The notes under the pieces are model-generated. The model did not search any database. It worked only from the letters and a program-made list of their open reading frames with translations, and was not told where the DNA came from. From Robiginitomaculum sp. (lineage in GTDB: Bacteria > Pseudomonadota > Alphaproteobacteria > Caulobacterales > Maricaulaceae): DNA of 8,016 nucleotides. Shown here piece after piece: positions 1-6,479 of this stretch. Position numbers and translations under genes: made by a program. Numbering within the stretch: the first letter of the stretch is position 1; each line of letters starts with the position of its first letter. The stretch spans positions 1-8,016 of the forward strand of contig JAKIUV010000101.1 in NCBI GenBank assembly GCA_021647375.1, read 5' to 3'.

Positions 1-132
1 CCGCGCTGTCGCGCACCTCTCCCTATGGGCGAAGTTAGGATTGCCGCCATTCCAAGGTATTCTCAATAAAAATATGAAATACGAGCCAACGTCTCCTCTC
101 CCATGGGGAGAGGAACAAGGTGAGGGGGTAAG
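1..132. repeat. Palindromic dispersed repeat, copy 1 (left end cut by window)
   Basis: Two blocks match a second copy after glyS exactly: positions 1-23 equal 2565-2587, and 87-132 equal 2651-2696 (46 bases). The DNA between the blocks does not match. The right block holds a perfect hairpin, TCCTCTCCC at 94-102 and GGGAGAGGA at 106-114 with loop ATG, followed by GGTGAGGGGG. Both copies have the same orientation. The layout resembles a small non-autonomous element or REP-like pair with conserved ends and a free middle. No protein is encoded. It ends about 23 bases before the glyS start codon. Confidence 0.85.
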
Positions 133-155
133 GTGTCAAATGGGAAAACGAAATT

Positions 156-2528
156 ATGTCTGAACTCCTACTCGAAATCTTATGTGAAGAAATTCCGGCG
201 CGGATGCAGGTTAAGGCGGGGGCGGATTTGGCGCGGTTGCTGTCGGCGGCTTTGGAAAAATCCGGACTTAGTGTTGATAATGTCCACAGTTTTAGCGGGC
301 CACGCCGTTTGGTATTTGTAGCCGATGTGCCTGCGCAATCTCCGGACGTGCGCGAAGAACGCAAAGGCCCGCGCGTGGGTGCGCCGGAGCAAGCTTTGGC
401 CGGGTTTATGCGGGGGGCGGGGCTAACGGATATATCTCAGGCGGAAACCCGTAGCGATAAAAAGGGCGAATACTATGTCGCCGTCTTGGAAAAGCCGGGC
501 AGGGAGGCTAGCGAGATAATCGCCGAAGTCGTGCCGGAGATTATGGCCAAATTCCCGTGGCCGAAATCTATGAAATCGGGTGCGACCACATTCCGCTGGG
601 TGCGGCCTTTGACGTCAATTCTGTGTGTGTTGGACGGCAAGGTCGTGCCGTTCACTGTCGGCGGTATTGACAGCGGCAACATCACCCACGGCCACCGCCG
701 TATGGGCGCGGGGCCGTTTAGCGTGACCAATTTTAAGGCTTATAAAAACACCCTGGAGACCAAGGGACATGTGATTTTAGATGCATGCGAGCGCAAAGAC
801 ATTATCTTGCGGGACGCCCAAAAACTTTGCGCTGATGCCGGACTGGCCTTGGTCGAGGACGAAGGTCTGCTGGCCGAAGTCGCAGGCTTGGCCGAATGGC
901 CGACGGTTCTGTTGGGCGATATGGACGCGGAGTTCCTCGAACTGCCTGCGGAGGTCATTCAACTGTCCATGCGCACCCACCAAAAATACTTCGCCGTCAA
1001 CGATAAAGACGGAAACCTGGCCGCAAAATTCGTTGTGGTCGCTAATCAGGTGGCACCGGACGGCGGCGCAGAAATCGCACGCGGCAATGCGCGGGTGCTT
1101 TCAGCACGGCTCGATGATGCCCGCTTCTTCCAAGCCGAAGATGTGCGGGACGGCAAAAAACTGATAGATAATTACGACAAATTAGACGGCGTAATTTTCC
1201 ACCAAAAACTCGGCACCATCAAAGACAAAGCCGAACGTGTTGCGGCACTAGCCAGAGAATTAGCCCCTAAAGTCGGCGCAGACCCGAACAATGCCGAACA
1301 AGCCGCCAAGCTGGCCAAGTGCGACCTCGTCACAAATATGGTGGTCGAATTCACCAGCCTACAAGGCAAAATTGGCCGCCTGATGTACGAAAAAGAGGGC
1401 GGCGATAAAGACATCGCCATAGCCATAGAAGACCACTACAAACCCCAAGGCCCCAGCGACCGCGTGCCAACCAATCCAGTCGCAGTAGCCGTAGCCCTAG
1501 CAGACAAATTAGACACCCTCGTAGGCTTCTGGGCCATAGACGAGAAGCCAACCGGGAGTAAAGACCCGTTTGCTTTGCGTAGAGCTGCGCTTGGGGTGGT
1601 GCGGATTATTTTGGAGAATGGGATTAAATTTGATTTAACTAGTCACTACAAGTCAGTACTAAGTAACATTATATCGCAAAATGGAATTCAATTATCTGAT
1701 GGAACCCTAATCAAGAAAAACGATATAGGGTTTCCAGTTTTGTTGAGGTGTGATTTGCCTAAAAATGAAGAACTAAAGGCAAGTGCAATTGCTGAAAAAA
1801 GATATAGCAAGGAATACCTTGATGGCCAGTTGGCTGTGCATAAAAAGGTACAAAAATTCATGGGCTGTGAATTGATGCCGTATAGTTATAATAAATGGGA
1901 TGAAGGTAAATGGGACTTTATTCTGTTCGATGGAAAAATTACAAAAAAGACGTATAACTTTTTCGAGCTAATAAATGATGGTATTCATTACTGGATAAAA
2001 TCACCTAGATATATTTCTCAACTAACAAATTTCATCCTAGACCGCCTAAAAGTCCATCTGCGCGATGAGGGCGTTGCCCATGACCATATAGACGCAGTGT
2101 TTGCACTTGGCGGGGACGACCTTGTAGACATCACAAACCGTGTGAAAGCACTCGGCGCATTCCTCTCCACCGATGACGGGGCGAACCTTTTGGCGGGGTA
2201 TAAACGGGCGGCTAATATTTTGAAAGCTGAGGCTAAAAAGGGTGATTTGCTGGACGTGGAACCCGGTGCTGGTACGCAACCGCAAGAGACTGCGCTGTTT
2301 AGCGCACTTGAAACTGCTGGGCCTTTAATCGGGAAAGCTTTGGCATCGGAAGATTATGCAGGTGCTATGACGGCTTTGGCCGGATTACGGGCGCCCATTG
2401 ATGCCTTCTTTGATGATGTGATTGTGAATTCGGATGTGGCGGCGGAGCGCGAAAATAGGTTGGGACTTCTAATAAAAATCCGTAATCTCGCCGGGACGAT
2501 AGCAGATTTTGATAAGGTTGAGGGTTGA
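156..2528 (+). CDS. glyS: Glycyl-tRNA synthetase beta subunit with an internal insertion
   Basis: This is the beta subunit of the bacterial alpha2-beta2 glycyl-tRNA synthetase, which charges tRNA-Gly in the cytoplasm. The alpha subunit, usually just upstream, is outside the window. The start MSELLLEILCEEIPARMQ is the typical beginning of the family and fixes the start codon, although only a weak GGGA (142-145) precedes it. Further family landmarks are SMRTHQKYFAV, FHQKLGTIKDKAERVAAL, the HD-like region ending ADKLDTLVGFW, then KPTGSKDPFALRRAALG at about residues 464-480. The C-terminal anticodon-binding part includes DRLKVHLRDEGVAHDHIDAV and DDGANLLAGYKRAANILKAE. The protein has 790 residues, where alphaproteobacterial relatives have roughly 690-700 from memory. 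The excess sits at about residues 490-625, in DNA of much lower GC. The frame is open throughout and both flanks are normal, so the gene is probably functional. It stops at TGA; ppdK follows after 321 bases of repeats. Confidence 0.96.
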   Translation: MSELLLEILCEEIPARMQVKAGADLARLLSAALEKSGLSVDNVHSFSGPRRLVFVADVPAQSPDVREERKGPRVGAPEQALAGFMRGAGLTDISQAETRSDKKGEYYVAVLEKPGREASEIIAEVVPEIMAKFPWPKSMKSGATTFRWVRPLTSILCVLDGKVVPFTVGGIDSGNITHGHRRMGAGPFSVTNFKAYKNTLETKGHVILDACERKDIILRDAQKLCADAGLALVEDEGLLAEVAGLAEWPTVLLGDMDAEFLELPAEVIQLSMRTHQKYFAVNDKDGNLAAKFVVVANQVAPDGGAEIARGNARVLSARLDDARFFQAEDVRDGKKLIDNYDKLDGVIFHQKLGTIKDKAERVAALARELAPKVGADPNNAEQAAKLAKCDLVTNMVVEFTSLQGKIGRLMYEKEGGDKDIAIAIEDHYKPQGPSDRVPTNPVAVAVALADKLDTLVGFWAIDEKPTGSKDPFALRRAALGVVRIILENGIKFDLTSHYKSVLSNIISQNGIQLSDGTLIKKNDIGFPVLLRCDLPKNEELKASAIAEKRYSKEYLDGQLAVHKKVQKFMGCELMPYSYNKWDEGKWDFILFDGKITKKTYNFFELINDGIHYWIKSPRYISQLTNFILDRLKVHLRDEGVAHDHIDAVFALGGDDLVDITNRVKALGAFLSTDDGANLLAGYKRAANILKAEAKKGDLLDVEPGAGTQPQETALFSALETAGPLIGKALASEDYAGAMTALAGLRAPIDAFFDDVIVNSDVAAERENRLGLLIKIRNLAGTIADFDKVEG
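1621..2035 (+). other. In-frame AT-rich insertion within glyS, approximate limits
   Basis: By direct count, 1621-2040 contains 137 G+C in 420 bases (33%), whereas 1561-1620 has 52% and 2041-2100 has 55%. The encoded segment, from about LTSHYKSVLSN to RYISQLTNF, is rich in Lys, Ile, Asn, Tyr and Phe. It shows none of the GlyS landmarks, which end at LENGIK and resume at DRLKVHLRD. Relatives have only a short linker here, so the net gain is about 90-100 residues. It lies between the HD-like region and the anticodon-binding region, a likely surface site. I do not recognise the segment. It lacks the intein end motifs (Cys/Ser start, His-Asn end) and homing endonuclease motifs. Horizontal origin or a degraded mobile piece kept in frame is inference. 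Confidence 0.75.
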
Positions 2529-2557
2529 TACATTGTTGCATCACATAGACATCCACG

Positions 2558-2691
2558 CCCCTCACCGCGCTGTCGCGCACCTCTCCCCAAAGGAGAGGTT
2601 AAGGGAAACTCGCGCTGACAATGTTTTTGGAAAAACGAAGATAGATGAGGCAACGTCTCCTCTCCCATGGGGAGAGGAACAAGGTGAGGGG
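2558..2691. repeat. Palindromic dispersed repeat, copy 2 (complete)
   Basis: The outer inverted repeats are CCCCTCACC (2558-2566) and GGTGAGGGG (2683-2691), 9 of 9 bases complementary. Inside the left end is a hairpin, ACCTCTCC at 2579-2586 with GGAGAGGT at 2592-2599. Inside the right end is a hairpin, TCCTCTCCC at 2658-2666 with GGGAGAGGA at 2670-2678, centred on CCATGG. The two ends match copy 1 at the left of the window in the same orientation, while the middle differs. It has no coding capacity. Lying 29 bases after the glyS stop, its GC-rich hairpins could act as a transcript end or an RNA-stabilising structure for glyS, which is inference. Confidence 0.88.
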
Positions 2692-2727
2692 GTAAGTTGT
2701 ATGAGATTGTACGCGATCCTATTAGCC

Positions 2728-2829
2728 CCGTTCATTCCGGCAAAAGCCGGAATCCAGTTTAAACAGGAATGTGCGAGCTTTGCTCGCTCTTTATGCGCTG
2801 GATACCCAGTCGTGTCTGGGTATGAGCGG
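2728..2829. repeat. Three-hairpin palindromic repeat before ppdK
   Basis: This is a different element from the preceding repeat. The ends CCGTTCAT (2728-2735) and ATGAGCGG (2822-2829) are inverted with one mismatch. Hairpin one is ATTCCGGC-AAAA-GCCGGAAT (2734-2753). Hairpin two is GCGAGC-TTT-GCTCGC (2773-2787). Hairpin three is TACCCAG-TCGTGT-CTGGGTA (2803-2822). ATCCAG (2752-2757) can also pair with CTGGAT (2798-2803), enclosing the middle hairpin. The CATTCCGGC...GCCGGAATCCAG form is a common pattern of dispersed repeats in proteobacterial genomes. It ends 7 bases before the ppdK ribosome binding site, so it probably forms the 5' untranslated part of that mRNA if transcription comes from upstream. 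Confidence 0.8.
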
Positions 2830-2849
2830 ATAATTTAGAGGACAAACAC

Positions 2850-5531
2850 ATGACAAAATGGGTTTATAGATTTGGTGCGGCTGGTACGGACGGTGATGCG
2901 TCCATGAAGAACCTTTTGGGCGGCAAGGGTGCCAATCTGGCGGAAATGGCGGCGCTTGGCTTGCCTGTACCGCCGGGCTTTACCCTGACCACCGAAGTTT
3001 GCACGGCTTATTACGCAAATGGTAAAAACTATCCAGACGATTTGAAATCCCAAGTGGAACAGGCCGGGCGGACGCTGGAAGCCGATACGGGTAAGGTTTT
3101 GGGGAATGCGGATAATCCGCTCTTGTTATCCGTGCGTTCCGGCGGGCGGGCGTCTATGCCGGGCATGATGGACACAGTGCTTAACCTTGGTTTGAACGAT
3201 GAAACCGTTAAAGGTCTGGCCAAGCATTCCGGCGATATGCGCTTTGCCCTGGATAGTTATCGCCGCTTTATTCAGATGTATTCCAATGTGGTGTTGGGCA
3301 TGGGGCATCATACATTTGAGGACATTTTAGAGAACCACAAAGACGATAACGGCTATATGTCCGACACGGAAATGACCGCCGATGATTGGCGCGGTGTGAT
3401 TGAAAACTATAAAGCCGCTGTGCGCGAAGAACTTGGCCGCGATTTTCCGCAAAACCCGGATGAACAGCTTTGGCAGGCTATTTCAGCCGTGTTCGATAGC
3501 TGGATGACTGACCGGGCTATCACCTACCGCAAGCTCAGCGATATTCCAGAAAGCTGGGGGACGGCGGTGAATGTCCAAGCCATGGTGTTCGGCAATATGG
3601 GCGATAGCTCGGCCACGGGCGTGGCCTTTACCCGCGACCCAAGCACGGGCAATAACGAGTATTACGGAGAGTTTCTGATCAACGCCCAGGGTGAGGACGT
3701 GGTGGCGGGCATTCGCACACCGCAAACCTTGACTAAAAAATCCCGCGAGAGCATGGGCGAAACCGAACCCAGCATGGAAGAAGCCATGCCAACCGTGTTC
3801 GCAGAGCTGGCCGCCGTATTTGATAAGCTGGAATCCCATTACCGCGACATGCAAGACATCGAATTTACCGTCGAGGACAACCGATTGTGGATGCTGCAAA
3901 CCCGCGTGGGTAAACGCACCGCCAAGGCTGCGATTAAGATTGCCGTTGATATGGCAAGTGAGGGGTTGATTTCTCAAGACGAAGCCGTGCTGCGCATCGA
4001 GCCAATGTCGCTAGACCAGCTTTTGCACCCGACGCTGGACCCAAAGGCCAAGCGTGATTTACTGGTCATGGGCTTGCCCGCATCGCCGGGCGCGGCCATT
4101 GGCGAAGTGGTGTTCTCCTCCGATGAAGCGGAAATATTATCCCGTGCCGGCCATAAAGTCATTCTGGTGCGCACGGAAACCAGCCCCGAAGATATTCACG
4201 GTATGCATGCCGCCGAAGCTATTGTGACGGCAAGAGGCGGCATGACATCCCACGCCGCCGTGGTGGCGCGGGGCATGGGCACGCCGTGCGTTTCTGGCGC
4301 GGGCAGTATGCGCATTGATTACGCAGCAGAAGCCTTTTCCGTGGCTGGACGCGTGGTCAAAAAAGGCGAAATCGTCACAGTAGACGGGGCGAGCGGCCAA
4401 GTGTTCGCGGGCGCGGTCGATATGGTACAGCCGGAAATGAGCGGTGATTTCTCTACGCTCATGGGGTGGGCCGACGCCGCCCGCACGCTGGGTATACGCA
4501 CCAACGCAGAAACGCCGACGGACGTTGAAACAGCCAAAGGCTTTGGCGCAGAGGGTATCGGCCTTTGCCGCACCGAACACATGTTTTTCGAAGCCTCGCG
4601 CTTGGCGCATTTCCGTGAAATGATATTGGCATCCGACAAGGCCGGACGCGTGGCGGCACTCGCGAAAATCCTGCCCGTACAGCGCGAAGACTTCGCGGCC
4701 ATATTCCGCATTATGGGCGAACTGCCTTGTACTATACGTTTGCTAGACCCGCCTTTGCATGAGTTTTTACCCCACGGTGAAGCGGATGTGAAAGCCGTTG
4801 CCGAAGCCACTGGGTTATCCGCCAGCGAGCTGATGGAGCGGGCTAAAGAACTCCACGAAACTAATCCTATGCTCGGCCATAGGGGCTGTCGTCTCGGTAT
4901 TTCCTACCCGGAGATTTACGAAATGCAGGCGCGGGCAATTTTTGAAGCCCAAGCCTTGGTCTTTGCCGAGACGGGCACCAACCCGGTAGCCGAAGTGATG
5001 ATCCCGCTTGTTTCGTCTGAAAAAGAACTGAAAATCCTCAAAGACGCTATCGAAGCTGTGGCCGATGATGTGGCCAAGGAAACCGATGCGCCCGTCACCT
5101 ATATTATCGGTACGATGATTGAACTACCCCGCGCCGCCTTACAAGCCGGGCATATTGCCAATCAAGCCGCGTTCTTCTCGTTCGGCACTAACGATTTAAC
5201 CCAGACCACATTCGGACTATCGCGCGACGACGCCGGGCGGTTTTTACCGGATTATGTGGCGCAGGGTATTGTCGAGAAAGACCCGTTCGTGACCCTCGAC
5301 CAAGAGGGTGTGGGTGATCTCATCAAAATCGCCGTGGAACGCGGACGTGAAACCCGTGCCGATATTAAGCTCGGTATATGCGGCGAACACGGCGGCGACC
5401 CGGCAAGCATTGATTTTTGCCACCGCGTAGGGCTGGATTATGTGTCTTGTTCCCCCTACCGCGTGCCGATTGCTAGATTGGCGGCGGGGCAATCTGCTGT
5501 TCGGGCCGCTGAGCGGGCTAAATCACAATAA
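2850..5531 (+). CDS. ppdK: Pyruvate, phosphate dikinase
   Basis: This cytoplasmic enzyme interconverts pyruvate + ATP + phosphate with PEP + AMP + diphosphate. In bacteria it serves gluconeogenesis from pyruvate or PPi-linked glycolysis. The protein has 893 residues, normal for the family. The N-terminal nucleotide-binding domain opens with GGKGANLAEMAALGLPVPPGF and includes SVRSGGRASMPGMMDTV. The swivelling phosphohistidine domain has GGMTSHAAVVARG, with catalytic His468 and the neighbouring Thr466 that regulatory kinases modify in relatives. The C-terminal PEP/pyruvate barrel holds Arg574 (GLCRTEH), Arg630 (TIRLLDPP), Glu758 (MIELPRA), Asn781 (FGTNDLTQ) and Cys844 (GICGEHGG). All are offset by 13 from the Clostridium symbiosum numbering as I recall it, so the active site looks complete. 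The start has AGAGGA (2837-2842) with a 7-base spacer. It is co-oriented with glyS, but two repeats separate them and no clear own promoter is visible. Confidence 0.98.
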   Translation: MTKWVYRFGAAGTDGDASMKNLLGGKGANLAEMAALGLPVPPGFTLTTEVCTAYYANGKNYPDDLKSQVEQAGRTLEADTGKVLGNADNPLLLSVRSGGRASMPGMMDTVLNLGLNDETVKGLAKHSGDMRFALDSYRRFIQMYSNVVLGMGHHTFEDILENHKDDNGYMSDTEMTADDWRGVIENYKAAVREELGRDFPQNPDEQLWQAISAVFDSWMTDRAITYRKLSDIPESWGTAVNVQAMVFGNMGDSSATGVAFTRDPSTGNNEYYGEFLINAQGEDVVAGIRTPQTLTKKSRESMGETEPSMEEAMPTVFAELAAVFDKLESHYRDMQDIEFTVEDNRLWMLQTRVGKRTAKAAIKIAVDMASEGLISQDEAVLRIEPMSLDQLLHPTLDPKAKRDLLVMGLPASPGAAIGEVVFSSDEAEILSRAGHKVILVRTETSPEDIHGMHAAEAIVTARGGMTSHAAVVARGMGTPCVSGAGSMRIDYAAEAFSVAGRVVKKGEIVTVDGASGQVFAGAVDMVQPEMSGDFSTLMGWADAARTLGIRTNAETPTDVETAKGFGAEGIGLCRTEHMFFEASRLAHFREMILASDKAGRVAALAKILPVQREDFAAIFRIMGELPCTIRLLDPPLHEFLPHGEADVKAVAEATGLSASELMERAKELHETNPMLGHRGCRLGISYPEIYEMQARAIFEAQALVFAETGTNPVAEVMIPLVSSEKELKILKDAIEAVADDVAKETDAPVTYIIGTMIELPRAALQAGHIANQAAFFSFGTNDLTQTTFGLSRDDAGRFLPDYVAQGIVEKDPFVTLDQEGVGDLIKIAVERGRETRADIKLGICGEHGGDPASIDFCHRVGLDYVSCSPYRVPIARLAAGQSAVRAAERAKSQ

Positions 5532-5534
5532 TCT

Positions 5535-5552
5535 TCAAATTATTTGATTTTT
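5535..5552 (+). terminator. Weak candidate terminator after ppdK
   Basis: TCAAA (5535-5539) and TTTGA (5543-5547) form a 5-base stem with loop TTA, followed by five T residues. It starts four bases after the ppdK stop. The stem is almost all A-T, so intrinsic termination would be inefficient; placement and the T run are the only support. Confidence 0.25.
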
Positions 5553-5582
5553 CGCATATCCTGCGTTTTGGCATGGGTCTTG

Positions 5583-5598
5583 CGTGATATATCTCACG
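5583..5598. promoter_or_regulatory. CRP/FNR-family-like operator candidate
   Basis: CGTGA, six bases (TATATC), then TCACG make a perfect inverted repeat with the GTGA-N6-TCAC core of CRP-type sites. It lies 147 bases upstream of the hydrolase start and 52 bases after the ppdK stop. This distance suits a promoter for the hydrolase, but no convincing -35/-10 pair was found. The binding protein is inferred only from the half-site pattern. Confidence 0.35.
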
Positions 5599-5608
5599 GA
5601 ATGCCTGC

Positions 5609-5630
5609 GATTAGTATGCTAATTCTAATC
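5609..5630. repeat. Intergenic inverted repeat GATTAG/CTAATC
   Basis: GATTAG (5609-5614) and CTAATC (5625-5630) are perfect inverted arms around ten bases. A nested TTAG-TATG-CTAA palindrome overlaps the left arm. The low GC and the position upstream of the hydrolase gene fit a protein-binding site better than a transcript hairpin. I do not recognise the operator. Confidence 0.3.
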
Positions 5631-5691
5631 AAAAGCAGTACGGGAACTTGTAAACGAACTGTTAAGAACCCATCTGGCAGGTTCACAAGGC

Positions 5692-5706
5692 TTAACGAAT
5701 CATTAC
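5692..5706 (+). promoter_or_regulatory. CtrA-like site overlapping a GANTC methylation site
   Basis: TTAA, seven bases, then TTAC matches 7 of the 8 specified bases of the alphaproteobacterial CtrA consensus TTAA-N7-TTAA. GAATC (5697-5701) lies in the spacer and is a target for the CcrM adenine methyltransferase; a second GAATC follows at 5713-5717. The site is 39 bases upstream of the hydrolase start codon. Short AT-rich motifs arise easily by chance, so this is only a candidate. Confidence 0.25.
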
Positions 5707-5744
5707 TTGCACGAATCGCTGTGATGTATATATGAGGGCGCGAA

Positions 5745-6479
5745 ATGAAGAAGAACTATCAAATATTCCTCGGTTGGGGACTTGCTGCCACAGTGGTGCT
5801 GGCCACCGTTATCGGCTTGCCTAAGCTCGCTGACGCATCGACCGACTTTAAAGATCAGGCTAAATGGCAAGCCCGGGCTAGCAATCTACACAATGTCGGT
5901 TTGGAGTATTACTCTACATCCAACTTGGCCAAATCATTGGCCGAGCAGCATTTGGACGTAACAATTACCAACCCATATATGCTGGACTATAAATCCACAT
6001 TCGACATCCCACAAAATGCAGGCACAATGATTGCTCGCGCTAAATATGCGGCGCAGGAAACCAATTGCTTGGCCGAAGCTATTTACTACGAAGCCCGCTC
6101 CGAAACTATCGCTGGCCAAAAAGCTGTGGCCGAAGTCGTGCTTAACCGTGTAGGTCACAAAGCTTTCCCGAGCACCGTATGTTCAGTTGTATACCAAGGT
6201 GCAGAACGCACGACAGGTTGCCAGTTTTCATTTGCGTGCGATGGCTCTAATGCCAAACTGCCTTATGGCAAGCATTGGGCAAAAGCGCAAACTATTGCCA
6301 AACATATGATGATGGGTGCTAGCGCCCCGATCACCAACCGGGCGACCCATTACCACACTACGGGTGTTAGCCCAAAGTGGGCGCCGTCCTTGCGCAAACT
6401 CCGCCAATACGACACCCATGTGTTTTACCGCTTCATGCCGCGTAAGCGCCGTCTTCGCCCTGTAAGCGTTGCGCCTTAA
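5745..6479 (+). CDS. SleB/CwlJ-family cell wall hydrolase (Hydrolase_2)
   Basis: A 244-residue protein likely to cleave peptidoglycan in the periplasm. The N-terminus MKKNYQIFLGWGLAATVV is a basic start plus hydrophobic core; cleavage after ADA (residues 29-31) is plausible, though it could remain a membrane anchor. Residues about 32-105 form an unrecognised linker. The Hydrolase_2 domain spans about 106-229: CLAEAIYYEARSE contains Glu111 and Glu116, the usual catalytic-glutamate region, followed by AVAEVVLNRV, FPSTVCSVVYQG, TTGCQFSFACDG and RATHYHTTGVSPKWAPSL. The tail is strongly basic (PRKRRLRP), perhaps for wall or membrane contact. GAGGG (5734-5738) gives a good ribosome binding site. 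In spore formers this family germinates spores, but in Gram-negative bacteria it is linked to envelope remodelling, so the exact substrate is unknown. Its stop overlaps the convergent aminotransferase gene by 4 bases. Confidence 0.92.
   Translation: MKKNYQIFLGWGLAATVVLATVIGLPKLADASTDFKDQAKWQARASNLHNVGLEYYSTSNLAKSLAEQHLDVTITNPYMLDYKSTFDIPQNAGTMIARAKYAAQETNCLAEAIYYEARSETIAGQKAVAEVVLNRVGHKAFPSTVCSVVYQGAERTTGCQFSFACDGSNAKLPYGKHWAKAQTIAKHMMMGASAPITNRATHYHTTGVSPKWAPSLRKLRQYDTHVFYRFMPRKRRLRPVSVAP

Noticed and set aside
1626..2035. Similar words AAATTTGAT (1626-1634) and AAATTTCAT (2027-2035) as a target-site duplication of the glyS insert
   Set aside because: They are imperfect, AT-rich, and 401 bases apart, which is not a multiple of three, so they do not fit a clean insertion that keeps the frame.
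1621..2035. The glyS insert as an intein or group I/II intron
   Set aside because: It lacks the intein Cys/Ser start and His-Asn end, is too short for a homing endonuclease, and the frame is open throughout, so splicing is not needed to explain it.
2509..2838. 109-codon plus-strand frame across the glyS-ppdK gap
   Set aside because: It is made mostly of the two palindromic repeats and translates hairpin sequence; no coding signal beyond openness.
3483..4810. Several antisense frames of 157-164 codons inside ppdK
   Set aside because: They lie wholly within a strongly conserved gene, have odd His/Arg-rich or low-complexity translations and no initiation signals; they are shadows of the ppdK codon pattern.
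5553..5567. CGCA/TGCG hairpin followed by TTTT as a ppdK terminator
   Set aside because: The stem is only 4 base pairs and the T run is short; too weak to call.
5707..5732. TTGCAC and TATATA as a promoter for the hydrolase gene
   Set aside because: The spacing is only 14 bases and the putative -10 box almost touches the ribosome binding site, leaving no room for a transcript start.
5544..5735. 63-codon plus-strand frame between ppdK and the hydrolase gene
   Set aside because: No ribosome binding site, no recognisable domain, and it spans the inverted repeats and candidate operator sites; it looks like chance in a 213-base intergenic region.
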